This document shows positions 7,742-16,085 of a DNA stretch of 41,612 nt, piece after piece. Both the position numbers and the translations under genes were made by a program. Source of the DNA: Christensenella sp. UBA1782 (GTDB taxonomy: Bacteria > Bacillota > Clostridia > Christensenellales > DTU072); NCBI GenBank assembly GCA_002315475.1, contig DCGI01000038.1:10424-52035 (forward strand), given 5' to 3'. Numbering within the stretch: position 1 is the stretch's first letter; each line of letters opens with the position of its first letter. The notes beneath the pieces were generated by a model. That model worked only from the letters and a program-made list of their open reading frames with translations, ran no database searches and was not told where the DNA came from.

Positions 7742-7805
7742 AGCGGGGCGGGGCGAAAGCGTAGGAACGTTATCTTGACATACGTGACGGGCTTTCGTCC
7801 CCGCT
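7742..7805. repeat. GC-rich inverted repeat downstream of the lipoprotein gene
   Basis: Arms 7742-7760 and 7791-7805 share AGCGGGG and CGAAAGC in inverted order around a ~30-bp centre. It begins 12 bp after the stop of the beta-helix lipoprotein gene and is more GC-rich than its surroundings. There is no T run, so it may instead stabilise the 3' end of the transcript. Confidence 0.4.
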
Positions 7806-7816
7806 TTCGGCTATCC

Positions 7817-10495
7817 TTATTTATAAAGAATACCCGAAGCGTCGATCGTCGGTCTCCCGTCGATCAAAACGTAGGAAGCAAAGTTTCTGTTTGCCTTGCC
7901 GTCCGCACTCGTAATCAAAAAGCCGTTTTTGTCGGCGATAAATCCCTGTCCTACCGTAAAGAAACTGTCCAAGCAGATTTCGGCTTCGCACAAATTTCCT
8001 TCCGTTCCGTAAGCGTCGGTATACGTTTTCTCGTACAGATCGTATACGTTCTTCTCGATGGCGTAAACCGCTTGCGCAAGGACGTCGTCGTCTTCGGTTT
8101 TGCCTTTACGCACAACCAACAAATCGCCGCTCTCGCCGTATACGGAAATTTCCAAAACGTAAGAAGAAATCTTGCTTTCGTCTACGTCCAAATAATAATC
8201 TTTGCCACCGACAAAGTTTTTATCTTGCGTCAAAACGTAACTACCCACTTCCTTATTATATTCGTAATAGGTTCCCGCGGGTATCTCCTTTCCTATCATG
8301 GAAGCCTGTAGTCCCACACGATAGGTTTCTTTCGAATAGGCATAAATTTTTTCGGCATTATAGGACTTATGTATATCGGCGGTATCGTCTTTGATACGAT
8401 TCCAACCGCCTTCCGCTTTATAGAAGTATTCTCCCGTAGTCGGCAAATCGCCACCGATAAAGTCATCCGGATGCGCCAACGTGCCGGTATAACTCTCTTG
8501 GTTACCGAAAGGAATATAGACGGTTTCATCGTACAGATAATTACCGTCTTTGTCTATTTTAATAAGGTTTCCGTAAACGGTTACGTACACGCCCGCAACT
8601 TTATCCTGTTGCGCATAATACAACCGAATACTGTTTTCTCCGTCTTCGTTGACGTAATTGTTGTTAGCAATCGTTTTAGGTTGTACGACGGTGTATTCTT
8701 GCTTATCGATACGGCTCGTCATGATATTGCAATTTTTCGCTTCGGCATTCTTGAAAACGGAATTCCCGTACACCTGCGCAATCAAATTATTCGTAAAAAT
8801 GTAATCCTCTTCTTCATGGGTAGAACCGGTATCGATTTCAAAATCGACGTTTTCTACCGAAATTTCTTGCACCGAAGAATCCCGCATTACGGCAATGGCA
8901 CCGCCGAACAACGTAGCGATTTCTCCTTTAGCACCGTAATTGCTGAAGAAATAAGCATCCTTTACCGAAATATTTTTCATGACGGCGTCATCGAAACAAT
9001 ATGCCGCAAAACCGCCCATGCCGATACTCTTGACGTTTTCTCCCACGACCGCTTCGGCGAAAAACTTTTCAACGGAAATATCGGAATACAAACCGCCTTC
9101 CACGACGGCAAAAGCACCCGCTATCATACATTTATCGGTAACAAGACCGCCCGTTTTGTTCGTTCGATTCGACCGATTCCGCCAATTCACCGCCGACAAA
9201 TATACGTTTTGTGCAGAAACGTCGGTAATTTTTCCGTTCCGTAAAGAAGCAACGATACCCGATGCGTTTAAGCAACGAGCCATGAGGGAATGTGCGGTAT
9301 TGGCAATATCGTTCGTCTTGTTTACCCCGTCCACCGTTACGTTTTCCAACTCGCTTCCTTCCATGTATCCGGCGACACCGCCGACGAAAGCATATTCGGG
9401 ATACCAATCCTTCTTAAAGGAAGTATTGTAAACGGAAAGAACTTGATACGAGCCTTTTTCACCGCTTACCAAATCGGTATGCAGATAAGAAGTCGATTCG
9501 TCACTGGGATCGTCGTGTTCTATTTCCAAACCCGCATCAAAATAGGCAATATAATTATGGTTATCCAAAACGATGTTTTGGACGGAAACGTCTTTCAACG
9601 AGGTACTCGTGACGGTATAGCTTCCGTCGTTTTGCGTTTCCGAACAGGACTTTGCATATCCGACCAAACCGCCGACGTATTGCGTGGTAACGTTCTTTAT
9701 GCTAAACTCATGCGGCGTACCCGTTTTCGTGGAATACAATACTTCTTTTTCGTACAGAGAAGAAATCTTGATAGCGGAATCGAGAACGGTAACGTTTTCA
9801 AAAGAAGAAGCAACGTCGAAACCGGATACGATACCGGCATAGACGTACTTGCCCGAACCGTAAAACGATATATCGGCATCGATGAAAGTCACGTCTTGAA
9901 TCGTCGCTTTCTTGGTGTACCCGAACAACCCGACACTACCGAAAGACGTCAAGGTTTCCATCTTACCGTTTTCTTCCATGTTTACATAGTTCAAATCGTC
10001 GTTATCGCCTTCGTAAATTATGGTTGCGTCGGACACTTTTCCGTCGGCATCGGGTTGCAAAGAAACGACTTCTTTGCTTTGATAAACGGTTTGTCCCGAT
10101 TCCGTCCATCCCAAAATGCGTTTTGCGATATATTTGGGCGTGCCGTCGTAGTCCCAACCGGTTACGGTCAAACCTTTTACGGAATGTCCGTTCCCGTCGA
10201 ACGTCCCCATAAAAGCATTGGTGAGGGTGTTCCCGATAGGTTCCCAACTGACCACTTCGCTTTGGGCGTCCACAAGATCGGTTAAATCAATATCGGCGGT
10301 CAAGCGCAGCGTGTAATTTTTATACGATACCCCCACGTAGCGAGAAGCATCTTTTAATTCGGAAGCAGAAGCGATTTCTATGGTTTTGGCTTCTAAGATT
10401 TCCGGTTTGACTTCTTTTTCGTTACAGGACACCAAGCACAAAACGGCAAGGATACAAACGAGCAAAGCAGCCGAAAGTTTTTTTACTGAATTCAT
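7817..10495 (-). CDS. Large secreted lipoprotein with GLUG-like/beta-helix repeats
   Basis: 892 residues. A signal peptide ends in the lipobox LVSC, so Cys24 is the predicted lipidation site and the protein is anchored to the outer face of the membrane. The region from about residue 35 (SASELKDAS, ADIDLTDL, WEPIGN, FMGTFDGNGHSVKGLTV) is typical of GLUG-type surface proteins. Many repeats of the form G-G-hydrophobic-A, 'ENVTV', 'KNISV', 'DVSVQN' continue to about residue 600, suggesting a right-handed beta-helix. The C-terminal part is Tyr-rich and unassigned. AGGAGA lies 9 bp before the ATG. It is 13 bp downstream of the hydrolase gene, so the two share an operon. Function is unknown; surface binding or adhesion is possible. 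Confidence 0.8.
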   Translation of the reverse strand: MNSVKKLSAALLVCILAVLCLVSCNEKEVKPEILEAKTIEIASASELKDASRYVGVSYKNYTLRLTADIDLTDLVDAQSEVVSWEPIGNTLTNAFMGTFDGNGHSVKGLTVTGWDYDGTPKYIAKRILGWTESGQTVYQSKEVVSLQPDADGKVSDATIIYEGDNDDLNYVNMEENGKMETLTSFGSVGLFGYTKKATIQDVTFIDADISFYGSGKYVYAGIVSGFDVASSFENVTVLDSAIKISSLYEKEVLYSTKTGTPHEFSIKNVTTQYVGGLVGYAKSCSETQNDGSYTVTSTSLKDVSVQNIVLDNHNYIAYFDAGLEIEHDDPSDESTSYLHTDLVSGEKGSYQVLSVYNTSFKKDWYPEYAFVGGVAGYMEGSELENVTVDGVNKTNDIANTAHSLMARCLNASGIVASLRNGKITDVSAQNVYLSAVNWRNRSNRTNKTGGLVTDKCMIAGAFAVVEGGLYSDISVEKFFAEAVVGENVKSIGMGGFAAYCFDDAVMKNISVKDAYFFSNYGAKGEIATLFGGAIAVMRDSSVQEISVENVDFEIDTGSTHEEEDYIFTNNLIAQVYGNSVFKNAEAKNCNIMTSRIDKQEYTVVQPKTIANNNYVNEDGENSIRLYYAQQDKVAGVYVTVYGNLIKIDKDGNYLYDETVYIPFGNQESYTGTLAHPDDFIGGDLPTTGEYFYKAEGGWNRIKDDTADIHKSYNAEKIYAYSKETYRVGLQASMIGKEIPAGTYYEYNKEVGSYVLTQDKNFVGGKDYYLDVDESKISSYVLEISVYGESGDLLVVRKGKTEDDDVLAQAVYAIEKNVYDLYEKTYTDAYGTEGNLCEAEICLDSFFTVGQGFIADKNGFLITSADGKANRNFASYVLIDGRPTIDASGILYK

Positions 10496-10508
10496 GGAAA
10501 AAAATCTC

Positions 10509-11417
10509 CTATTTTTTCATTACTTTATCGATAAAGGCACCTAAGTCGGCATAGACTTCGTCCTTATTGATTTCATTCAAAATTTCATGTCTGGCACCCG
10601 CATAAATCTTTAATTCGGGTTGCAAGCCGATACCTTTGTAAAATTCGTTCAAATGGACGGCTTCTTTCGTTTGCGTACTGACGGGATCGTCCCCGCCGCA
10701 GGCAATCATAATCGGAAAATCCTTTCGAATGGTTTCTGCGTCCTTACCGTACATGGCGGTTACGCCTTTGAAGAAATAATAATAGTAGTCAATGCAAAGA
10801 ACGTATCCGCAATCGGGATCGGCTTCGTATTTTGCGACCTGTTCTTTATCGCGGGAAAGCCAAGCAAAATCCTGTCCTTGCGAAAGGAACGGTTTGTTGT
10901 ACGCACCGAAACTCAGCTTGTTGATAAAGTTCCCCATTTTTTGACCGCCGACAAAAAGTTTTTGCAATCCGGCAATCATTTTGCCCATCGAAAGAAGCAA
11001 CGTCTTCATGTAGGCGGTTCCGCTCAGAATACAACCGGCGAGCTTGCTCGAATAACGCTCTGCGAAACATTGAGAAAGAAAACTGCCGTAACTGTGTCCG
11101 AATAGGAAAACCGGCAACGAATAGGTTTCAATCAAGTAATCGCAAAGGACGTTCATATCGGAAATAGTTTGGTTCCAGCTGTCGCCGTAAACCATACCGT
11201 TTACGCCGTTGACGGCACCTTTACGATGTCCTCTGTGGTCGTCTGCCGCTACGATATATCCTTTTGCGTTCAAGAACCGAGCAAAATCGTCATAACGGTC
11301 GGGATGCTCCGCCATGCCGTGGGAAATTTGTACGCAACCGACGGGATTTTCCACTTCGTCCCAAAGATCCACGCTGATTTCGATTTCGTCAAAAGCTTTT
11401 AATGTAATTTGTTTCAT
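10509..11417 (-). CDS. Alpha/beta hydrolase, monoacylglycerol lipase/lysophospholipase type
   Basis: 302 residues, serine hydrolase of the Hydrolase_4 group. Visible motifs are HGMAEH (33-38, oxyanion region), DDHRGH (59-64), the nucleophile elbow GHSYG (107-111, Ser109), an acid candidate in ACGGDDPVS (Asp243/244) and ARHEILNE (His277). Family members cleave monoglycerides or lysophospholipids; the substrate here is unknown. There is no signal peptide, so it should be cytoplasmic. TAGGAG lies 9 bp before the ATG. It is the first gene of a two-gene operon with the beta-helix lipoprotein, and its promoter region faces away from murG. Confidence 0.9.
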   Translation of the reverse strand: MKQITLKAFDEIEISVDLWDEVENPVGCVQISHGMAEHPDRYDDFARFLNAKGYIVAADDHRGHRKGAVNGVNGMVYGDSWNQTISDMNVLCDYLIETYSLPVFLFGHSYGSFLSQCFAERYSSKLAGCILSGTAYMKTLLLSMGKMIAGLQKLFVGGQKMGNFINKLSFGAYNKPFLSQGQDFAWLSRDKEQVAKYEADPDCGYVLCIDYYYYFFKGVTAMYGKDAETIRKDFPIMIACGGDDPVSTQTKEAVHLNEFYKGIGLQPELKIYAGARHEILNEINKDEVYADLGAFIDKVMKK

Positions 11418-11448
11418 CGTAAAATACTCCTAAAAAAATATTTATTAT

Positions 11449-11477
11449 ATTATAAAACAATCGTCGGCGTTTTTCAA
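11449..11477 (-). promoter_or_regulatory. Promoter of the hydrolase-lipoprotein operon
   Basis: TTGAAA (11477-11472), a 17-bp spacer and perfect TATAAT (11454-11449) on the minus strand, about 30 bp before the hydrolase start codon. Confidence 0.8.
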
Positions 11478-11526
11478 TACCTAATTACAAAAATTTTCGA
11501 TTTTTTTGTATCAAAACCCTTTTCGG

Positions 11527-11532
11527 TATAAT
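11527..11532 (+). promoter_or_regulatory. -10 box for murG
   Basis: Perfect TATAAT 24 bp before the murG start, in an AT-rich stretch. The -35 match is weak (T-rich, with TTTTTG or TTGTAT at non-ideal spacing), so only the -10 is called. Confidence 0.5.
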
Positions 11533-11555
11533 ACTATAGAAAAAAGGAGATACCG

Positions 11556-12578
11556 TTGCGTAAAATCGTATTGACGGGAGGCGGGACGGGCGGTCACGTA
11601 ATCCCCTGCCTCGCTTTGCTGCCCACGTTAAAAGAATACTTTGCCGAAATCGTTTTCATCGGAGGAAACGGGATGGAAAAAGAGATGGCGGAAGCCGAAG
11701 GAATACCCTTCTTCGGTGTGGAAACGGTTAAATTCGACCGAGAAACTCTCATCAACAACGTCAAAATCCCCTATAAGCTTTGGCGCGGGACGGTGCAGGC
11801 GAAAAAACTGTTACGGGAAATAGCTCCCGACGTCGTTTTCGCCAAGGGCGGTTACGTATCCCTTCCCACCGCACTCGCCGCAAAAGAACTTTCTATTCCC
11901 GTCGTTTGTCACGAATCGGATTACACCATGGGACTTGCCAACAAATGGATTTCTCACTTTGCCGCGAAAACGTTAACTTCTTTTCCCGAAACCGAAGGGG
12001 GCGTTTACGTCGGCAACCCCGTTCGGAAAGAAGTTTTGCAAGGCAGTAAAATCGCAGCTCTCCGTACCTTCCCCGTCGACGTAGACAGAAAAACCGTTTT
12101 AATTTGCGGCGGAAGTCAGGGTGCGAAGGTCATCAACGAAACCGTATACGAGCTTCTTCCTCGACTGACCGAAAAATATAACGTCATCCACGTTGCCGGC
12201 AAATGCGGAAACTTTGCCGTAAGGGATACAAAGTACTACACGCAGCTAACCTACGCCCGTTCCTTTCCCGATTTGCTGCATTTATGCGACCTCATCGTAA
12301 CAAGAGGGGGTGCAAATACCCTCTTTGAATGTGCATCCACCGGGAAAATGTCCGTTTGTATCCCTTTGCCGAAAGGTTCTTCTCGCGGCGACCAAGTTTT
12401 GAACGCCGAAAGCTTCCGAAAAAAAGGATATACCGACATACTCTTACAAGAAGATATGACGCCCGAAACCCTTTGGGAAAAAATAGAAAAAAACGTAGGG
12501 AAAACTTTCACGCCCTTACCATGCGCCGAAATCAACGAAAACATTGTCAAAGAAATACGAAGTTGTATCAAAAAATGA
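11556..12578 (+). CDS. murG: MurG: lipid I N-acetylglucosaminyltransferase
   Basis: 340 residues. It transfers GlcNAc from UDP-GlcNAc to lipid I, forming lipid II on the inner face of the membrane. The N-terminal GGGTGGHV (8-15), FAKGGYVSLP, HESDYTMG, the C-domain nucleotide loop CGGSQGAKVINE, and RGGANTLFE followed by PLPKGSSRGDQ are all diagnostic for the Clostridial MurG type. The start is TTG at 11556, with AGGAG 6 bp upstream. It lies outside any division/cell-wall cluster: a hydrolase gene diverges from it, and a membrane protein gene follows 70 bp later on the same strand. Confidence 0.95.
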   Translation: MRKIVLTGGGTGGHVIPCLALLPTLKEYFAEIVFIGGNGMEKEMAEAEGIPFFGVETVKFDRETLINNVKIPYKLWRGTVQAKKLLREIAPDVVFAKGGYVSLPTALAAKELSIPVVCHESDYTMGLANKWISHFAAKTLTSFPETEGGVYVGNPVRKEVLQGSKIAALRTFPVDVDRKTVLICGGSQGAKVINETVYELLPRLTEKYNVIHVAGKCGNFAVRDTKYYTQLTYARSFPDLLHLCDLIVTRGGANTLFECASTGKMSVCIPLPKGSSRGDQVLNAESFRKKGYTDILLQEDMTPETLWEKIEKNVGKTFTPLPCAEINENIVKEIRSCIKK

Positions 12579-12648
12579 CAGAAAAAAAAGAATAGGGAAA
12601 GTCTCCGAAGAAACAGCGTAAACTATGCGTATCTTTGGGAGGTGCTCC

Positions 12649-14196
12649 ATGAAGTCTTTTAAGAAAATTTTACCGGCATTACTGTACGGATGCTTGCTTT
12701 TCGTAATCATCATCCTGACATTCATCGTGTCGACCGAGAAGAAAACGACGCCTTCGGTTGCCGAGGATACCGATTTTTATTCTTTTTTGGATGCCGACAA
12801 CAAAGACAATCCCTCGGAGAATCCATCATCCGACGAACAAACTTCGGAGAACCAAACTTCTGACGAACAAAAATCGGACGAACAAGCTTCGGACGAACAA
12901 GCTTCCGAAAAACAAACGTCCGAAAAAGAATCGACTTCCCCAAAAGAATCCGTTGCAAACGAGAAAGAGGTAAAAAGCGGAGAAAAGCAAGCCGAAGAAA
13001 ATACGCAACAAAAAGAACATGACGAAGAAAAGGAGGATACTTCGGTACACACCGCCGCAAAAGAAGAATATAACGATACCGTACCGAGAAGCCACGATGA
13101 GAACGGAAAACAAAAAATCTACGGGGACGGCACTTTCAAACTCTGCGACGCTCTCGTTTCCCCGCTCGGCATATACGTATTCGTGCGTGCGAACAGTAAA
13201 AACGGCGATATATCGGGAGATGAACCCTTACTCGGCGTCCTTTTATCGGATACCGATTGCAACATAACGGCAAAATTCGTTCTGCATGAAAAAGCATCGA
13301 ATTTTGTTTGCGCTCAACTTACCGAAACAGGTATCGTATTTATTACCGAAAACGAGGAAAAAACCTATTATTATATACATATTCTTTCTTTCGATTTTCG
13401 TAGCGTTTCCACCTATAAAATTGCCTATGCGAAAGCGGCAAAAATTGTTCCGACGGAAGGTAGTTTTCTTGTTTTCTGTAGTTATAGCAACGAATGTCTA
13501 TTGTATTCTTTTACCAACGGACGTTTTGTGTTTCAGAGTTTAGATACGGGTTCCCTCGTGGAAATCTTTGAAAAAGATAATACTTACCGACTTTTCTTGC
13601 AAGGGAAAAACAGTTATTCTTCCGTTCTTCTTGCAAAAAATACCTTACAAATCCTTGATAAAAAAAGCTATCCGAATACGCTTTTATACGTTTTTCCGTA
13701 CTACGAAAACGGAGAAAAAATCATCACGATCGAAGAAAACAACGGTATATACGCCTACAAACGCAGCGAGGATACCGTTGAAGCCGAGCGGAAACTCGGA
13801 AATTTCAAAACGGAAGGCGCTTCGCTTTCGGCGGACGGTATTCTTTTGCTCTGTCGAGGGGATATTTGCGGAACCGTACAACTGACTTTCGACCTTGTCG
13901 GTGACTTTGTCGAAGTCGATGCCGAAGTATCCGCTGCGGAATTTTTGGATTTTTGCCAATACCCATATTTGCTTGTTTTATGTAGCGATAGCAACGGAAA
14001 TATGTTTATTTTGACCGAAACAAAGGAAAGAATTGCTATCGGACAAGAAAAAGGCAGAGGCTTTCTTTTGCCTCTGCCCGACCGAAAATGTTTCTGTGTT
14101 TGGCAAGAATCCGATTCGGTTATTCGTTTATCCTGCCTGTCTTTACCGAGCGACGAACGGGAAGAACCGCAAACTCCGGACTCGATTTCGGAATAG
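12649..14196 (+). CDS. Membrane-anchored protein with SDEQ repeat stalk and possible beta-propeller
   Basis: 515 residues from the ATG at 12649, chosen because GGGAGG lies 6 bp before it; an upstream in-frame codon at 12625 has no such site. One transmembrane helix (about 9-27) is followed by an extracellular stalk (31-155), very rich in Ser, Asp, Glu, Gln and Lys, including seven 5-residue repeats (61-95). Residues ~155-500 contain repeated short beta-rich units (YIHILSFDF, FLVFCSYS, YAYKRSEDT, LLLCRGD, LLVLCSDSNGNMFIL) that could form a propeller; this is inference. Same strand as murG and probably co-transcribed. No known family recognised. Confidence 0.8.
   Translation: MKSFKKILPALLYGCLLFVIIILTFIVSTEKKTTPSVAEDTDFYSFLDADNKDNPSENPSSDEQTSENQTSDEQKSDEQASDEQASEKQTSEKESTSPKESVANEKEVKSGEKQAEENTQQKEHDEEKEDTSVHTAAKEEYNDTVPRSHDENGKQKIYGDGTFKLCDALVSPLGIYVFVRANSKNGDISGDEPLLGVLLSDTDCNITAKFVLHEKASNFVCAQLTETGIVFITENEEKTYYYIHILSFDFRSVSTYKIAYAKAAKIVPTEGSFLVFCSYSNECLLYSFTNGRFVFQSLDTGSLVEIFEKDNTYRLFLQGKNSYSSVLLAKNTLQILDKKSYPNTLLYVFPYYENGEKIITIEENNGIYAYKRSEDTVEAERKLGNFKTEGASLSADGILLLCRGDICGTVQLTFDLVGDFVEVDAEVSAAEFLDFCQYPYLLVLCSDSNGNMFILTETKERIAIGQEKGRGFLLPLPDRKCFCVWQESDSVIRLSCLSLPSDEREEPQTPDSISE
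12829..12933 (+). repeat. Seven tandem 15-bp units encoding S-[DE]-[EK/N]-[QE]-x
   Basis: In-frame direct repeats encode SDEQT, SENQT, SDEQK, SDEQA, SDEQA, SEKQT and SEKES. At DNA level the core is cggacgaacaagctt-like, with two adjacent units nearly identical, so slippage could change the stalk length. It lies inside the murG-linked membrane protein. Confidence 0.8.
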
Positions 14197-14443
14197 AGAT
14201 AAACAAAGTCCACCCCTTTTTAACGCACTTTATTCGCCTCTTACCCATCTTCTTCTGAAATTCCATCCTTATTGATTGCCGCTTTTCCGCATTTCGTATT
14301 CCGGATTTACGGTGATGGGATTACATGGTAGTGTACTGCAACAGAACGCTTTGTAAATTTCCAAAAAAGATTTTTCGTCCGTATGGATTTTTCCAAAAGA
14401 AAAAAGAACCGAAATCCATTCGATTCTATAAAATAACTACTCT
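14197..14443. other. Intergenic region without a recognisable gene
   Basis: About 250 bp between the SDEQ-repeat protein and the tRNA cluster, which converge here. A weak ATGGATTT/AAATCCAT pairing with T-rich flanks (around 14380-14420) might serve as a tRNA operon terminator, but it is not a clean stem plus T run. Nothing else is seen. Confidence 0.4.
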
Positions 14444-14530
14444 TGGTGCCGTTGACCGGGGTCGAACCGGTACGATATTGCTATCGAGGGATTTTAAGTC
14501 CCTTGCGTCTGCCTATTCCGCCACAACGGC
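14444..14530 (-). tRNA. tRNA-Leu (anticodon TAA)
   Basis: 87 nt, class II tRNA with a long variable arm. Acceptor GCCGTTG pairs with CAACGGC, discriminator A, and CCA is encoded (14446-14444). The anticodon loop CTTAAAA between GGGA and TCCC gives TAA. It is the last of three tRNAs read from one promoter. Confidence 0.96.
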
Positions 14531-14537
14531 AGAGTTT

Positions 14538-14611
14538 TGGAGGCACCATCCAGATTCGGACTGGAGATGAAGGTGTTGCAGACCTCTGCCTTACCACTTG
14601 GCTATGGTGCC
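14538..14611 (-). tRNA. tRNA-Cys (anticodon GCA)
   Basis: 74 nt. Acceptor GGCACCA pairs with TGGTGCC, discriminator T (U73, the Cys identity base), and CCA is encoded. The anticodon loop CTGCAAC gives GCA. It lies between tRNA-Gly and tRNA-Leu. Confidence 0.96.
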
Positions 14612-14642
14612 ATACCATTCCTACTACTGTATAAGTTTGTAT

Positions 14643-14717
14643 TGGAGCGGGAGACGGGATTCGGACCCGCGACATTCGCCTTGGCAAGGCGACGCTCTAC
14701 CACTGAGCCACTCCCGC
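14643..14717 (-). tRNA. tRNA-Gly (anticodon GCC)
   Basis: 75 nt. Acceptor GCGGGAG pairs with CTCCCGC, discriminator T, CCA encoded. The anticodon loop TTGCCAA gives GCC. It is the first tRNA after the promoter. Confidence 0.96.
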
Positions 14718-14770
14718 ATACAGACTTATAAGGTTCCTTTGCAAATACGTTGCTTCCGTATTGCTCATAT

Positions 14771-14799
14771 ATAATACCAAACAACGAAGAAAATTGCAA
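14771..14799 (-). promoter_or_regulatory. Promoter of the tRNA Gly-Cys-Leu operon
   Basis: TTGCAA (14799-14794), a 17-bp spacer and TATTAT (14776-14771) on the minus strand. The predicted start is about 47 bp before tRNA-Gly. Confidence 0.75.
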
Positions 14800-14828
14800 G
14801 CATTTTACACTACATTTTTTTATTTTTT

Positions 14829-16085
14829 TTATTCCATCAACGTAAACGCCAAGTCCAGCACGCAGATGGTGTCGCCGTCTTTTGCTCCCCGCTCTTTTAA
14901 CATATCGATGATACCTCTTTCTCGCATCTTTTTTTGGAACCAGTTAAAACTGTCGTTGTCGTCGAGATAAGCTTTTCTTGCCAATTCTTCCACATATCCG
15001 CCCGATACGAAGAAAGCACCGTTATGCTGTTCTATAATGACGCTGTCCTTATCGACGGCTTCGTATTCGTATTTGGTAAAATGTATCGGTTCGGGCGGCG
15101 GTAATTCTTTTAAGCGAAGCGTCACCGCATCCAATAACTCTTTAACGCCCTGACGTGTGACCGCACTGACGGATAAAACCGGACAACCGACCGCCTCTTT
15201 CAGTGCGGTGAGCGTTTCCCCGTCTTGTAAGGCGTCACACTTGTTTGCCACAATAATTTCCGGCAGTTCGTAAAGTCTTTCACTGTATCTTTTTAATTCG
15301 TTTCGAATAATACGATAGTCTTCAACGGGTTCTCTGCCGTCCGCTCCCGACACGTCCACAACGTGTACAATCAAACGGACGCGTTCGACGTGGCGTAAAA
15401 ACTTGTGTCCCAAGCCCTGCCCTTCGGCGGCACCTTCGATTAGACCGGGAATGTCGGCTACCACGAAACTGCCGTCAAAATGCCGTACAACGCCCAAATT
15501 CGGCGTAAGCGTCGTAAAAGGATAATCGGCAATCTTCGGTTTAGCCGCACTGATAACGCTGAGCAGAGTGCTTTTCCCTACGTTGGGAAACCCGACCAAA
15601 CCGACGTCGGCAATGGTCTTTAGCTCCAATCGAATCTTTCTTTCTATCGTTTTTTCTCCGTTTTCGGCAAAAGCGGGTGACCTTTTGACGGGGGTGGCAA
15701 ATCTTGCGTTTCCTCTCCCCCCTCTGCCCCCTTGCAGCAAAAGTATTTTTTCGTCGGGATTGAACGCATCGGCAAGGATACCGCCGCTTTCGGCGTCGTA
15801 CACCACCGTACCTCTCGGCACTTTAATAACCATATCCTGACCTCTCTGTCCGAACATGTTTTTTCCCGCACCCGGTAATCCGTTTTCGGCACGGTAGTGT
15901 TGTTTGTAGCGAAAATCGATCAAGGTCGTCATGCCCGCATCGGCTTGAACGTAGATGCTGCCGCCCTTGCCGCCGTCGCCCCCGTCGGGACCGCCCTTTT
16001 GGACGTATTTTTCTCGATGGAAACCCACGCATCCGTCCCCGCCGTTTCCTGCTTTACAGTAAATTATCACTTCATCTAAAAACAT
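14829..16085 (-). CDS. obg: Obg-family GTPase (ribosome assembly)
   Basis: 418 residues from the ATG at 16085 (GGAGG 4 bp upstream), giving the canonical opening MFLDEVIIYCKAGNGGDG. The glycine-rich Obg fold (1-~158) is followed by the G domain, with GFPNVGKST, DIPGLIEGAAEGQGLGHKFL and NKCD. A C-terminal OCT domain (from about 340, ending ICVLDLAFTLME) completes the Obg/CgtA plan. It binds the 50S subunit late in assembly and is linked to (p)ppGpp control. The start overlaps the end of nth by 10 bp. The usual neighbours rplU and rpmA are absent here. Confidence 0.97.
   Translation of the reverse strand: MFLDEVIIYCKAGNGGDGCVGFHREKYVQKGGPDGGDGGKGGSIYVQADAGMTTLIDFRYKQHYRAENGLPGAGKNMFGQRGQDMVIKVPRGTVVYDAESGGILADAFNPDEKILLLQGGRGGRGNARFATPVKRSPAFAENGEKTIERKIRLELKTIADVGLVGFPNVGKSTLLSVISAAKPKIADYPFTTLTPNLGVVRHFDGSFVVADIPGLIEGAAEGQGLGHKFLRHVERVRLIVHVVDVSGADGREPVEDYRIIRNELKRYSERLYELPEIIVANKCDALQDGETLTALKEAVGCPVLSVSAVTRQGVKELLDAVTLRLKELPPPEPIHFTKYEYEAVDKDSVIIEQHNGAFFVSGGYVEELARKAYLDDNDSFNWFQKKMRERGIIDMLKERGAKDGDTICVLDLAFTLME

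Noticed and set aside
8369..10285. Long plus-strand open frames opposite the lipoprotein gene (up to 331 codons)
   Set aside because: They have no ribosome sites, no recognisable domains, and lie opposite a well-supported gene whose codon bias leaves the reverse frame open.
12829..12933. CRISPR-like array
   Set aside because: The 15-bp units are in-frame coding repeats without spacers.
14380..14443. Terminator for the tRNA operon
   Set aside because: The possible ATGGATTT/AAATCCAT pairing has a long loop and no clean T run.
14325..14731. Short plus-strand frames across the tRNA cluster
   Set aside because: They translate the antisense of tRNA-Leu, -Cys and -Gly, a common false gene call.
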